This document shows, piece by piece, positions 53,515 through 63,711 of a stretch of 64,000 nt of DNA. Every line of letters begins with the position of its first letter. Position 1 is the stretch's first letter. The position numbers and the translations under genes were made by a program. Below the pieces are notes generated by a model that had not been told where the DNA came from, searched no databases, and saw nothing but the letters and a program-made list of their open reading frames with translations. Source of the DNA: Pieris napi (taxonomy: Eukaryota; Arthropoda; Insecta; Lepidoptera; Pieridae); assembly GCF_905475465.1 (NCBI RefSeq), contig NC_062254.1, forward strand, positions 1,570,001 through 1,634,000. Reading direction: 5' to 3'.

Positions 53515-54075
53515 CTAGCTGACCTGGCTAACTTCGTTCCGCCCTACAACCTTATCATATCGTTGTTACTTTAATTTAACTTATTTTAGGATTTCATTAA
53601 TGTTAAATATTACATTAATACAACTTTTTTGCAAATACAGAAATATTTTATTGCTTGCCATTGCGAAAGAAGAATGGCATCTTCTCTCTAGCGTCAATAT
53701 GGCGATACTGTATGTTAAGCACTTTCTGATATCCAACACCTTTTGATCAGGATCAAAGCATGGTTATGCATCTCCTTATTCACCTCAAAATCGGAATTTC
53801 TTGAACTGACACGAATTCGACGTAAAATGATGCGTAGTTTTGTCAACAGATGGCACCATATGGTTTTTGCATTCGTAAAATTAATTAATTTATTTATTGT
53901 TATTCGATAACTTATCCGATATTTTATTATATTATTATTATATTAATATTATATTATTTATAATTATATTCTGCTATTCGGGACGGAAACAAATCCAACA
54001 AATCAAAAACCATGGCAATCGGTCCAGCCGTTCTCGAGTTATAAGTGTTGTAACAAACACGACTTTCTTTTATAT
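53515..54075 (-). mobile_element. Helitron-like remnant, family D
   Basis: CTAG at 53515-53518 with 'agctgacctggctaacttcg' forms the 3' end on the minus strand. The other side carries 'ccagccgttctcgagttata' and 'taacaaacacgactttcttt', typical of the 5' region of lepidopteran Helitrons. The terminal TC is missing, because the LINE 3' end begins there. Confidence 0.5.
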
Positions 54076-54190
54076 ATGTATATAATAATAAAGCCATTTA
54101 TTCCAAAACTTGCTTATGTTTTACAATGTTGTTAGTACTTAATTGCTTAAATTTAAAATGGTTACTTATAATTACCGTTAGTATTATTAT

Positions 54191-57013
54191 TTATGTACAA
54201 GGTTTGGATCCCTGTTGGGTAAAGGCCTCCTCCATCCTTTTCCATGACTCCCTGTCTCTGCCTATTTGTATCCAGTCGTTTCCTGCGACGTGTGTTATAT
54301 CATCAGCCCACCGTCTTAATTGTCGACCAACATTTCTCTTCCCCATGGGTCCTTTCCATCGTGTGGTTTCAATGGTCCATCTTCTGTCTCGGTATCGTGA
54401 GATGTGTCCAGCCCATCTCCATTTGAGTAAGAGTGCGTGCCTGAGCGCATCAGTTAATTTGGTTTTTTGACGAATTTCTTCGCTCCTAATTTTGTGTATT
54501 CTCCTAATTTTCAGCATACTCCTTTCCATTGCTGTTTGGTTACTTTTAATTTTTTGTTTTATTTTATTTGTAAAGGTCCAAGTTTGGCAGCCATACAGCA
54601 AGCAAGGTAACAGGCATGTATCAAATATTGTCCTTTTCATGTGTGAGCTGTAATTGCCTTTTAAGATTTCTTTTAATGCCCAGAATTTCTTCCAAGTTGT
54701 GTTGATTCTCCTTGTCACTTCTTCTTCGTTATTTGAAGTTTTGAAGGAAATTTGTTTGCCCAAGTATATGTATTGCCTGACGTATTCTATATTATTACCT
54801 TTTATCACTATCTGGCGCTCCCGATTGTTCGTTAGTATCTTCGTTTTATTTACATTCATTTCAAGGCCGATTTTGGAACTTTCGCAGTCCAGTGATCTCA
54901 TCATTTCGTCTAAGTCTTTTGCAGTCTCAGCAATAACAGCAATATCATCTGCGAACCTCAGATTGTTTAAGTATTGTCCGTTTATGTACACTCCGCTGTT
55001 CTTCCAGTCTAGTTTTTGGAAGATAGTTTCAAGGACTGCTATAAACAGCTTCGGGGAAAGAGGATCACCTTGTCTAACTCCGCGTTCTATGTTTATTTCG
55101 TCACCTCTAGTTTCTAATTTAACTCTGCTCGTGCTTTTTGTATAGATATATTTCAAAACATTGATGTATTTCTGGTTGATATTTGAATATTGTAAAGCGT
55201 TCCAGATTGCACAGTGACTAATGCTATCAAAAGCTTTGCTATAGTCAATGAACGCCACATACAGAGGTCTATTGTATTCTCTGTATTTTTCTATGACTTG
55301 TTCTAATGTCTGTATGTGGTCCATTGTGCTGAAGCTTGATCTGAATCCTGCCTGTTCTTTTGGTTGCTGCTTATCAATATCGTCAGATATTCTCTTTAAG
55401 ATTATGGATGAAAATAGTTTATAAATACTTGCCAGCAGACTTATGGGCCTGTAATTCCCTATATCTAAGGGATTTCCTTTCTTGAAGAGAAGGATTATAT
55501 CCGATGTACACCACTGTTTTGGTACCTTTTCTTCATCTAGTATCTTATTGAACAATCGCGTAAAATGATATGTTAAAATGGGTGCTCCTATTTTAAGTGC
55601 CTCATTGCATATTCCGTCTGGTCCGGGACTCTTCTCGGCTTTCAGCTTTTTCATATGATCATAAACTTCGGAGTATTCAATTTGTCTGATGTGATCTGTC
55701 GTGTTCGTATGGGTTGTTTGCGATATGATTTCGGGGTTATTTTGTTTACTATATAAGTTTTTATAGAAGTTAGTAGCGTGATTTATTACATCTTTTCTGG
55801 ATTTTGTTTTTAGTGAGTTATTTTCAAGTTTTTGAATCCAGGACTTGTGTGTAGTTAGTTCTTTGTATGCTTTTTTGGCACTTCTAAAATGTTTAATGTT
55901 CCTTGTAATAATCTCGTATCTGTGGTTGTTGTAGTCCTTACGGATTGATCTATTAGTCTCTTTGTATATTCTGCTTAGTTCTGTTTTCATATCTTTAGTT
56001 TTGTTCTTTGTGTGTAGTAGTTCCGTGCGCCTTTTTAAAAGTTCCATTGTGTCTTTTGAGAAGATATTGTGTTGGTGGGGATACATATTGGTTTTGTATT
56101 TTAAGCTCTCTGTTATGCCTTTTTCCAGGATATTGTAGTATGTTTGGATATCAATGCTGTCTGTTTTTATATTTTCTGTATGTTTTTGTAGATTTCCGAT
56201 GTAGCACTTTATTTCTGTTTCTGTCTTGGGGATATTAGCTGGTGTTGTATAGGTTTTTCTGCTCTTTACTGGACTACTCAAAAGTAATGTTGCTCTCACT
56301 AATCTATGATCGGAAGAGAATTCAACTTTGTTAAGTACCTCAATATTAGTTATAAGTTTGTTGTGGGTTATCATAATAAAATCTATTTCATTTTTAGTTT
56401 TGTGGTCGGGTGATAACCATGTCCATCTAGAGCTTGCTTTCTTTTTGAAAAATGAGTTCATTATGGATAGTTTGTATTGATGAGCATAAATTAAGAGCCG
56501 TTCCCCTCTATCATTCCGCACTCCGTAACCAAATTTTCCCATTACTGGATAGTAGTTTGTTTTTGGACATCCTATTTTCGCGTTGAAATCTCCCATGACA
56601 ATGACCTTCCCTTCTGTCTTTGTGTGAGCAAATTCAATGTCTTTGTAAAAATTTTCAATTTCTTCTTCTGTTGATCTCTCTGTCGGTGCATATGCTTGGA
56701 TTATTGAAAAAGAGAAGCAATCAAACTTCATTTGTAGAAGTGCTACTCTTTCAGAGATTCCTATAAAGTTGATGATGTTATTTTTATACATTTTCTTGAT
56801 AAGGAATCCCACTCCATATAGTCCTTTAGTTTCGCCAATATAGCAAAATATAAGGTCGCTGTGCTCTTCTATCTTACATCCCATTTTTCGGACTTCTGCA
56901 AGGCCTATAATGTCCCAGTTAATATTTTTTAGAGCATTAGTCAATTCAAGGAATCGTTCTATTGATCCTAGCGATTTTACATTATAATTGCAGATTTTGA
57001 GTGTTTGTTTCAT
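54191..57013 (-). CDS. LINE ORF2: AP endonuclease - reverse transcriptase (940 aa)
   Basis: The N-terminal AP endonuclease nicks target DNA and the reverse transcriptase copies the element RNA at the nick. Visible endonuclease motifs: CNYNVKSL (8-15), GLAEVR with the catalytic glutamate E40, QAYAPT (106-111), GDFNAKIG (141-148), NEIDFIM (208-214) and SSDHRLV (233-239) with the Asp-His pair. Reverse transcriptase motifs: KSPGPDGI (461-468), NYRPISLL (520-527), EQAGFR (553-558), AFIDYSKAFD (587-596), GVRQGDPLSP (645-654), FADD (687-690) and GLEMNVNKTK (716-725). The tail LKWRWAGHISRYRDRRWT is typical of RTE-type elements. There is no RNase H or zinc knuckle. All catalytic residues seem present and the frame is intact. 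The frame is open upstream for 47 codons to the ORF1 stop, so the ATG at 57013 may not be the only start. Confidence 0.92.
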   Translation of the reverse strand: MKQTLKICNYNVKSLGSIERFLELTNALKNINWDIIGLAEVRKMGCKIEEHSDLIFCYIGETKGLYGVGFLIKKMYKNNIINFIGISERVALLQMKFDCFSFSIIQAYAPTERSTEEEIENFYKDIEFAHTKTEGKVIVMGDFNAKIGCPKTNYYPVMGKFGYGVRNDRGERLLIYAHQYKLSIMNSFFKKKASSRWTWLSPDHKTKNEIDFIMITHNKLITNIEVLNKVEFSSDHRLVRATLLLSSPVKSRKTYTTPANIPKTETEIKCYIGNLQKHTENIKTDSIDIQTYYNILEKGITESLKYKTNMYPHQHNIFSKDTMELLKRRTELLHTKNKTKDMKTELSRIYKETNRSIRKDYNNHRYEIITRNIKHFRSAKKAYKELTTHKSWIQKLENNSLKTKSRKDVINHATNFYKNLYSKQNNPEIISQTTHTNTTDHIRQIEYSEVYDHMKKLKAEKSPGPDGICNEALKIGAPILTYHFTRLFNKILDEEKVPKQWCTSDIILLFKKGNPLDIGNYRPISLLASIYKLFSSIILKRISDDIDKQQPKEQAGFRSSFSTMDHIQTLEQVIEKYREYNRPLYVAFIDYSKAFDSISHCAIWNALQYSNINQKYINVLKYIYTKSTSRVKLETRGDEINIERGVRQGDPLSPKLFIAVLETIFQKLDWKNSGVYINGQYLNNLRFADDIAVIAETAKDLDEMMRSLDCESSKIGLEMNVNKTKILTNNRERQIVIKGNNIEYVRQYIYLGKQISFKTSNNEEEVTRRINTTWKKFWALKEILKGNYSSHMKRTIFDTCLLPCLLYGCQTWTFTNKIKQKIKSNQTAMERSMLKIRRIHKIRSEEIRQKTKLTDALRHALLLKWRWAGHISRYRDRRWTIETTRWKGPMGKRNVGRQLRRWADDITHVAGNDWIQIGRDRESWKRMEEAFTQQGSKPCT

Positions 57014-57154
57014 ACCATGATCTATTTCTCTATTTGGTGGAGGGTTGTAGTCTGATTCCCCACGATGACAAGTCGGATTGGGGAATGTTTTGTTTCTTTT
57101 ATCTATTAGTTCTCGTCTGTTTAATGTTTTGTTCCGGTGGCTGATGGCAATATC

Positions 57155-57880
57155 CTATAGATTCTGAACGGTTGGCACATTGGCAGAAGGTAAGGAATTA
57201 CTTCTATTCCTCATTATGTCGAATGCATTTAACCGAGCTGTTTTTGTTGACAGTTGTTGTTTGTGAGGGTGCTCTATTGCGTTAGGCGAGGTTGATGTTT
57301 CCCTTTTGCGTTTTTCGTTACCTGGTTTGCCCTGTTTAATAATTAGCTTGTCGTAGTTTATGTATGCGTAATTGCCCTTCTTCCTTTCCTCTTCCACTTT
57401 TGGTTGTAGTTTCTTTCTCATGTCCAATATTTCTTTCGGGTAGTCTTCAGATAAATACACGTTTTTCAATTTCTTTTTATTTACCACTATCTCGTTTTTC
57501 TTCCAGGTGTTCACGAATGTTAGGAGGATAGGCCTTTCTTTTCCGTTTTTTGTGTTATTTTTGCCAATTCTATAGATCGTGTTCACATCCCTATCTTCAA
57601 AAGTAATGTTTAAATCATGTTCAAATTTCTTTTTGATTATTTCGATTAGGTCGATAGTCGATGTTTCGGTTTCTTTTACTCCATATAAAATTAGGTTGTT
57701 GTATCTTCTATATTTTTCAAGATTGTTTATTTTTTCCTTTAATTTCTCATTTTCTGATTTTAATTCCTGCATTTCAAGTCTAAAAGGAACTAGTTTTTCA
57801 TCAATCCGTGCCATAATGTCATCGGTTTGTTTTGACATTTCTATTTTCATTTGTTCAAAAAAAGATTGAAGGTTATCCAT
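57155..57880 (-). CDS. LINE ORF1: coiled-coil RNA-binding protein (241 aa)
   Basis: Residues about 1-57 are heptad-like and predicted coiled coil (LEMQELKSENEKLKEKINNL). Then comes RRYNNLILYGVKE (58-70), the start of an RRM-like fold as in L1 ORF1p. The C-terminal domain signature is VYLSEDYPKEILDMRKKL followed by GNYAYINYDKLIIKQG (141-184). The last 55 residues are basic and serine-rich. L1 ORF1p-type proteins trimerise, coat the element RNA and act as chaperones; the same role is inferred here. The ATG at 57880 has a good context (caaaATGG). The stop is UAG followed by GAU, and the frame continues open into ORF2. Confidence 0.85.
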   Translation of the reverse strand: MDNLQSFFEQMKIEMSKQTDDIMARIDEKLVPFRLEMQELKSENEKLKEKINNLEKYRRYNNLILYGVKETETSTIDLIEIIKKKFEHDLNITFEDRDVNTIYRIGKNNTKNGKERPILLTFVNTWKKNEIVVNKKKLKNVYLSEDYPKEILDMRKKLQPKVEEERKKGNYAYINYDKLIIKQGKPGNEKRKRETSTSPNAIEHPHKQQLSTKTARLNAFDIMRNRSNSLPSANVPTVQNL

Positions 57881-58420
57881 TTTTGCCGCTGTCGCTTACG
57901 TGAAATGAAACGTATTATTGTGAACGCAGCTTAATAGGACTATTATGTTGGTAGTACTGACCCGCCTTAGTTTTGTTGAAATTGTGTCTATAGTCTATAC
58001 TCGGTTTGTTTGGCAGGTAACCTCAAAAGTTTTTTCCACTTTTTAACCACTGAATAATTATCTTGATAACACAGTTTGCACTTGGATGTTTTAGTTGCAG
58101 TATAGTTTATCACAATATGTATGAAATTTAAATGTTTTTACACCGGAGTTCACAGTATATTCACAGTTTATTCGTAGAAATACGGAGCTTCGTTACACTA
58201 TGTATTTACGTCTAGACAGCCGGACGAATTTTGTGTATAATAAAGCGCAATTAACTATGTGTTTTGCCAATTTTATTTTTTTATTTTTTATTTTTTTTTT
58301 TTCCTACAGTCCTCTGTGAAAAGCCAGAGGATAACGCGATGATTAGGTTTTAGTGCCACACAGTCACACTTGTTTTTGATAAGGGTGTAATGTTAATGTG
58401 AAGATTGTCTATCAAACAGG
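57881..58420 (-). other. Probable LINE 5' UTR
   Basis: There is no other recognisable repeat between the ORF1 start and the palindrome arm. The stretch has a T-rich tract (58274-58302) and a small CCTCTG/CAGAGG stem at 58311-58330. It may include the internal promoter, but no defined motif can be shown, and part of it may be older flanking DNA. Confidence 0.4.
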
Positions 58421-59044
58421 GTCTGGGCGTTACTGCATACGATTTTTTGCGTTTTCTGAGAAGATTTACTATGGTAATGTATAAATATTTTTTTACCATA
58501 GGAAAGTAGAGATTTCAACGAACTGAAAGCACACCAACTTTTTGAAAAAAGCTGAAATTTTGACGTCAGAATTTTCGATTGAAAATTAGGGTGTTTTTTC
58601 GATATTAATTCAAAATAAGGTGAACAAATAAATATTTTTAATCAAATAAATTACAGCATATTTGGGACATAGAAAGGTAAGTTTTCACCAAATTTCGTTA
58701 AAAAAAAAATATTTTTGTAAAAGATAAAAATTAAAAACCAAAAACTTGGTTTTTTGAATTTTTCACATAAATTTTGAGGTTATGTGAAAAATGTGTGAAT
58801 ACAAAAGTTTTAGATCTGTTTATTACCTACAACTTTGCCATTTAACTTTCTTCGATAGGAGTTTTAGTTTTGCCGGAAATCGAGATAAACCGTTTTTTAC
58901 CCTTAAAACTCCCCCCTACCCCTTCCCGACCTCAGATCGACCGTAATTAATTTTTCCTTTCATTTTGATCATATTCCCCTGCTTTTCTAATGGGTTTCAT
59001 CCTACTGTAATTTTTTTAGGTTTAAAAAATTATCGGCACTGGTC
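58421..59044. mobile_element. Solitary right arm of the 1.43 kb palindrome family
   Basis: Starts 'gtctgggcgttactgcatac', equal to 42570 onwards, and follows the right arm of 41773-43206 to its end 'tatcggcactggtc'. It is flanked by TA at 59045-59046. Its end, 'aattatcggcactggtc', is closer to the left terminus of the full element than the right terminus is. The left arm is absent; its break coincides with the 5' side of the LINE. Confidence 0.78.
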
Positions 59045-59067
59045 TATTAATTCATGTGACTATCTAA

Positions 59068-59362
59068 CAGTGGCGTAACTATATCATCTGGGGCCCGTGG
59101 CAAATTCTTTTCATGGGGCCCTATCAGTAAAAATCGAACTTCCAGGTTTTCAGAGTACTCAATTACACGTTGTAACTACCACTAATGGCCATACGCCTCC
59201 TCTCTTAGGCGAGAGGGAATGGTCTGTAGTCCCCACGCTGGCCCAATGCGTATTGAAGACTTCACATTCATCCATAGAACATAATATCTCTTGGGCAGGG
59301 TTCTCTTGGGTCCGGGGCCCGTGGCATTTTGCCAGCCCTGCCACCCTATTGTGACGCCACTG
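59068..59362. mobile_element. hAT-type MITE with 8 bp target duplication (295 bp)
   Basis: Ends CAGTGGCGTAAC and the inverse of CAGTGGCGTCAC. The 8 bp on each side are CTATCTAA (59060-59067) and CTATCTAC (59363-59370), matching at 7 of 8. An 8 bp duplication and a CAGTGG-type end are hallmarks of the hAT superfamily. The interior has GGGGCCC blocks in direct order and frames on both strands that are not genes. Confidence 0.8.
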
Positions 59363-59370
59363 CTATCTAC

Positions 59371-61238
59371 TCTCAGTTACTCAGCAACAAAGTAATGGAC
59401 ACGCGATAATATATATGCAAGGATTTAAAATCCAGGCACGTAAAACCGCGGAGATCACCAAATCTAATACATGTGTGGGAAGATCTTAAGCATTAAGTGT
59501 GAGTATCTATTTCCGTTTCCGGTGTAAATATTATTCTTGACCTCAGCTATGACCTTAATTCGTGTGACATCCTCTTGGAACCCCGTGTCAACAAATACGC
59601 AAGCTTTGTGAACATTAAAATACTTACAAGCCACTGTCATGGTAATTAAAATTTAATAATAGGACTTGTTTGTAACACTATTTGACAGGAAACAAATGAA
59701 TACGGTTTTTTCTGATAAATAACACGAATGAGCAGTGTTAGTTGGTAGTCTTTGTGAAGGACTAATGAACCTAAATTTATAACTAGGTTTATTACGCCGG
59801 TTTAATTATTCATATAGGTTTATGGTAGACAAGACATTCTAAAAATAGTACCACAATACAAAATTCCGTCTTGCCAGTGGTTTTTACACGTCGTCCGGCA
59901 GTTCATTAATTATCTGGTATTAATATTTGTGATTAATTACATTGTATTTCGTTTTCAGGAATTGTGATATATGAAAAAAAAACTTTTATTACGTATTCTA
60001 CACAGACAATTGTTTTAAATTTATACATATTAATTGACCTTGGTTTGAAATCTCACGAAATAGATTCGAGTAAAGCAGGTGTATTACAAATGTCGAGAAA
60101 TGTTTTAAATTGAATTTTCTCGCCACATCTTATCACAATTTAAGTCGTTAAACACGAAAATCAGCAGTATAGAATTTCTGATAAGCAACTGTGCAAACAT
60201 TGTCGAGTCACAATACCAGGTAAAACGCCGTCTTTGAGACAGGGCCTGAATATCTTTATAATGATATATGTATACGGTAAAGACATGAGTAAACGGGCAT
60301 GGCTGAGTCCCAAAATAGATGCTCATAGCACAAAAGCTGATCACCTACTTGCCTATTAAGAATAAAAAATAAATAATAGTTTAAAAAAAACTAAAAAAAT
60401 ACGCTTTTAAATTCGATAGACGAAAAATACGGCACAGAGCGCCCCACGCTTTTTCACAATAATACCAGTATTTTTTGTTCATTACCATTTTCAGCCTAAA
60501 TTAGGAATTATTTTACACTTTTTAGTTTGATGTGCTTTAAAGCGTGTTTTTTTAGTTTTTTTCATTTTTTTTCGGATTATTGCATTGTCATCGATCTTTG
60601 ACAGGCGCGCAAAGTTTGAATTAAATCTGTCCGTTAAAAGTGGGTCAAAATCGAGTCCGAAGGAGTCGGTTACATACATACATACAGGTGAAGCTAATAT
60701 AAAGCGTGTAAATAAGGATTACGAAACAGATACAGAAATTTTGAAGCGTAGAAGAGGGTTTTAGCCGATTGTTTTTTTAATTATAATTAGGCAAAGCAAA
60801 GTCTATTTATATCGGAGGTGGAAATGCATTTGAGTATCCTTCCAAATGAAGTAGAGGTTTATGGACCTCGAACCATACCAAAATCTCTGCTCATTAGGGA
60901 CTGGATGGGTACCCACTAAACCACCATAAAGCCACCACCAAAAATACCATAATATGTCACTAAGGAACTCGTAGAATGAAATACGACTCTCCTTAACCCA
61001 CATCACACATTACAATTAATTATACAAAAATGTACCATAACGTGTCCTACTAAGACACAACTTTGCGTAATCCTTTTAATGTCTACATGTTGTTGGTTGA
61101 AAACCCAAAACATTTCAAGAGTTTCTTTGTAGTTTTATTGACAATATCGTGACCAGTCACCACGTATTGTTCTGTTCTCGCTATTTATGGTGGTGACCGA
61201 ATTCTGCGGTATGCGACTGCATCTGCATTATAATTTCT
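59371..61238. other. Unassigned, with short SINE scraps
   Basis: 'gctgatcacctacttgccta' at 60338-60357 and 'cgaaacagatacagaaattt' at 60722-60741 are isolated bits of SINE family A. No gene or complete repeat was recognised. Confidence 0.35.
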
Positions 61239-61284
61239 ATATTTCATTTGCCATTTCACTATTGTGAAATGGCAAATGAAATAT
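61239..61284. other. Perfect 21 bp hairpin with 4 nt loop
   Basis: ATATTTCATTTGCCATTTCA with C, loop TATT, then the exact reverse complement (61264-61284). It is AT-rich but not simple sequence. The origin is unclear. Confidence 0.85.
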
Positions 61285-62234
61285 AACTCCCTAACTAGGT
61301 AGAGAGTTAAAGAATTTGATCGATTTCCTTCTTGAAGACTCTCTTCTAAATCGATCTAAATCTATTCTTGTAAATATGTAAAGTTGTACACTTGTGTGTT
61401 CTTTATCCAAATTACGCTTTCTATAGTATAAAATCCGTAAAATACTTAATACTTTTAAATTATAAATAATAGGGTAGCGTGTATTACTATCGACTTTGTT
61501 TTTGACTTCATTGTATACATTATTTACTTTTTATTTAAGTTATTAATGGGCTCCACCTGTAGTCTCGCTGATCACTCTGTAGTGCCAGTTGTGACTGATA
61601 CATATATTTTGTTGAGTATAAAACCAGTAAATATATATATTATATACTTGCTATTGTATTCATTTCAAGGGCCCTTTTGACTTTTAATGTTTGTTGGAAA
61701 GGCCTACAAGTGATGTTGTTTTGAGTGCTAAAATTACGCACTTCGCGTACATCAATAATACGTAGAAGTATTACGAACAATTTAAAGTCATTGTAAATAA
61801 ATACTTTGAATACATAATTAGAGAGAAAGAGACGAAAGAGTACTTGGTCTAAAAGTACAAAGGTAGATTGTTAGACTTATTTAGTTTGTGTTAGTCTCTA
61901 ATAAAGTCTATAAATAAACTAGAAAGTTCAAACGACTATAGTCTTTATTAGAATTTATTTATGACCATAAACCAATGAGTGTATTTTATTATTATCAAAC
62001 AAACTTTTATCGTTTCACTTGACTTGAAGATGTACAAGTAGCCCACCTCTGCAAAGGAGACAACATTGAACCTTATTGCTTTCACTGAAAGTTCAATTTG
62101 ATTATTAAAAGGTTACAGTGCACTAATTGTATTGCATACATAAGAGATGGTATGCCTTTGGTAGAAGAAACTATACTACGTAATTTCCTATACAATAATT
62201 TAAAATACATTATTCCTGTATGTCTAAATCAACT
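61285..62234. other. Unassigned stretch
   Basis: AT-rich; short frames without motifs; no repeat ends recognised. Confidence 0.3.
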
Positions 62235-62400
62235 TTTCTTCTTCTCAGTCGCATTCTACATTGCTGAAGGTGGAAGGAAGGTCTCGTCACTGAATGGTGC
62301 CCGCTGCCCTGCTGTATCTCTTCACTTTGTTCGTCGTTTAGTCACACCACCGGGTTGGTGATCTGCACCTTGCCAACGAAAACCAGCTTATACAAGACAA
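62235..62400 (-). repeat. Probable LINE C-terminal fragment, strongly decayed
   Basis: On the minus strand a short frame reads RSPTRWCD, a stop, then TTNKVKRYSRAAGTIQ. 'TRW.D' with following basic residues fits the segment just after the 'FGHI.R' motif in the LINE group seen at 12375-12560. 'cttctcagtcg..ttct.cattgctgaagg' is shared by both loci. Confidence 0.4.
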
Positions 62401-63356
62401 AAGAGCTCTTTTATAGCACGAACTCTGGCATTACTATGAATATGTAATTAATTAAATATTAATAATTTATTGGCAAAGTGTTAAGACTTTTAAACCTAAG
62501 CTTCCACCATTATTCACCATCACCTAGCCAGAATACCCCTCTTTAACATCCAATGGCGACAGTGTCAGCGATCTAGACCTTGCTGTTGTTTTTGTACGCA
62601 ACTCCAAATTTTCGGATATGAGAGAACTAGATCGAATTTTCTGCAATAACGTTGTGATCGGTATCGCCCATGCTATTGGAATATATATATTGTATATATA
62701 TATATAGAGTACGGGCGCAGATTCGGAATCATAAAGTTTTCAGGTCCTAGCCGCCTCACTAACACAGCGGGAATAGTCCTTTAATTTTCACTTAATATTT
62801 GTATTTATTTTAATAAATGTTTCCTTAATATGTCCAAATATATTATAAATTTAATAACCTACGTAATGTAACAATAACAAACTAAAAAGTTTTATGTTAA
62901 ATCCACGTAAATTAAATGTATTGTGGCTTAAAGTTTTCTTATGGGATCAAGTCTATTTAGATATTCCCAATAAAAGCAAACTTTACACCGTAATATACGT
63001 AAACAACAATATATCTATATGATATCAATTAAAAAAGGTTACCAAACCCTGATTCTCTGAGGTGGTGTTGGGAATTACTTCAGACGCCAGCAATTGATTT
63101 ACAGATGGTATTGTGGGATAGTCATAATTGGTTGACCCATTTCGCAATTATGAAAACGCATTACGCATTGTGAAAGTCTATATAAGCGAGTAATTTCTAT
63201 GCGGATTTGTACAAGTATCCCCTAATGGGGACACATTTCTCTACGGTGATCAGCCTGTAGCTGATTCGTCATTAATTTATGGGATTTTTATTGAAGGGAT
63301 CGCGAGTTGCCAAAAAGATTAAAAGGTTGTATTCAGGACTCTAATTAAAATATATT
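62401..63356. other. Unassigned; TA microsatellite at 62681-62706
   Basis: A TA-rich microsatellite with an internal 'tgt' lies at 62681-62706. The rest shows no supported feature. Confidence 0.35.
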
Positions 63357-63711
63357 GAGCAGTATTGGCCTAGTGGCTTCAGCGTGCGACTGTCACCCCT
63401 GAGGTCGTAGGTTCGAGCCCCAGCTGTGCACCAATGGACTTTCTTTCTATACGCGATTAATATTCGCTCGAACGGTGAAGTAAAACATTGTGGAGGAAAC
63501 CGACTTGCGGACCCAAAAAGTCGACGGCGTGCGTCAGGCACAACAGGCTGATCACCTGCTTGCCTATTAAGCTGGCCATAGACCTAGAGAGAGTCAAGAC
63601 CGACTGCAACATGCGGTCCGTCTATGGCCACACTTAGATTAACAAATGAACATGAAACAAATGACTACAGAAATCTGAGACCCAGACCTAAAGAGGTTGT
63701 AGCGGCACTGG
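63357..63711 (+). repeat. tRNA-derived SINE, family A, carrying an insertion
   Basis: Complete order of blocks: 'gagcagtattggcctagtgg', B box 'ggttcgagccccagctgtgc', 'cgctcgaacggtgaagtaaa', 'acccaaaaagtcgacggcgt', 'gctgatcacctgcttgccta', then a 64 bp insertion plus a 3 bp duplication, then 'gattaacaaatgaacatgaa' and the 3' end 'aaagaggttgtagcggcact'. Confidence 0.75.
63570..63633. mobile_element. 64 bp hairpin micro-MITE inside a SINE
   Basis: The insertion begins AGCTGGCCATAGAC and ends GTCTATGGCCACAC, giving 11 bp matching inverted ends (TGGCCATAGAC). TTA occurs on both sides (63567-63569 and 63634-63636). Removing the insert and one TTA restores the normal SINE order seen in sister copies. 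A 3 bp TTA duplication fits PIF/Harbinger-type cutting, and the GGCC near the end is compatible. Confidence 0.7.

Larger units (their letters stand above)
54078..58420 (-). mobile_element. Near-complete non-LTR retrotransposon (RTE-like superfamily)
   Basis: Minus-strand element with 5' UTR (about 57881-58420), ORF1 (57155-57880), ORF2 (54191-57013) and a short 3' UTR ending 'aataaatggctttattatta'. It lacks long terminal repeats and has an AP-type endonuclease, so it integrates by target-primed reverse transcription. The C-terminal motif after the polymerase points to the RTE superfamily. A separate L1-like ORF1 makes an RTE relative such as Proto2 another possibility. The 3' end abuts a Helitron remnant and the 5' end abuts a palindrome arm. 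The exact 5' boundary is uncertain. Confidence 0.78.

Noticed and set aside
54654..55145. 163-codon plus-strand frame
   Set aside because: It is the antisense shadow of LINE ORF2. The same holds for frames at 54126-54470, 56008-56238 and 57579-57869.
59097..59354. 85-codon frame in GC-richer sequence
   Set aside because: It lies wholly inside the hAT MITE, which recurs as a non-coding element type; the opposite strand has an equal frame.
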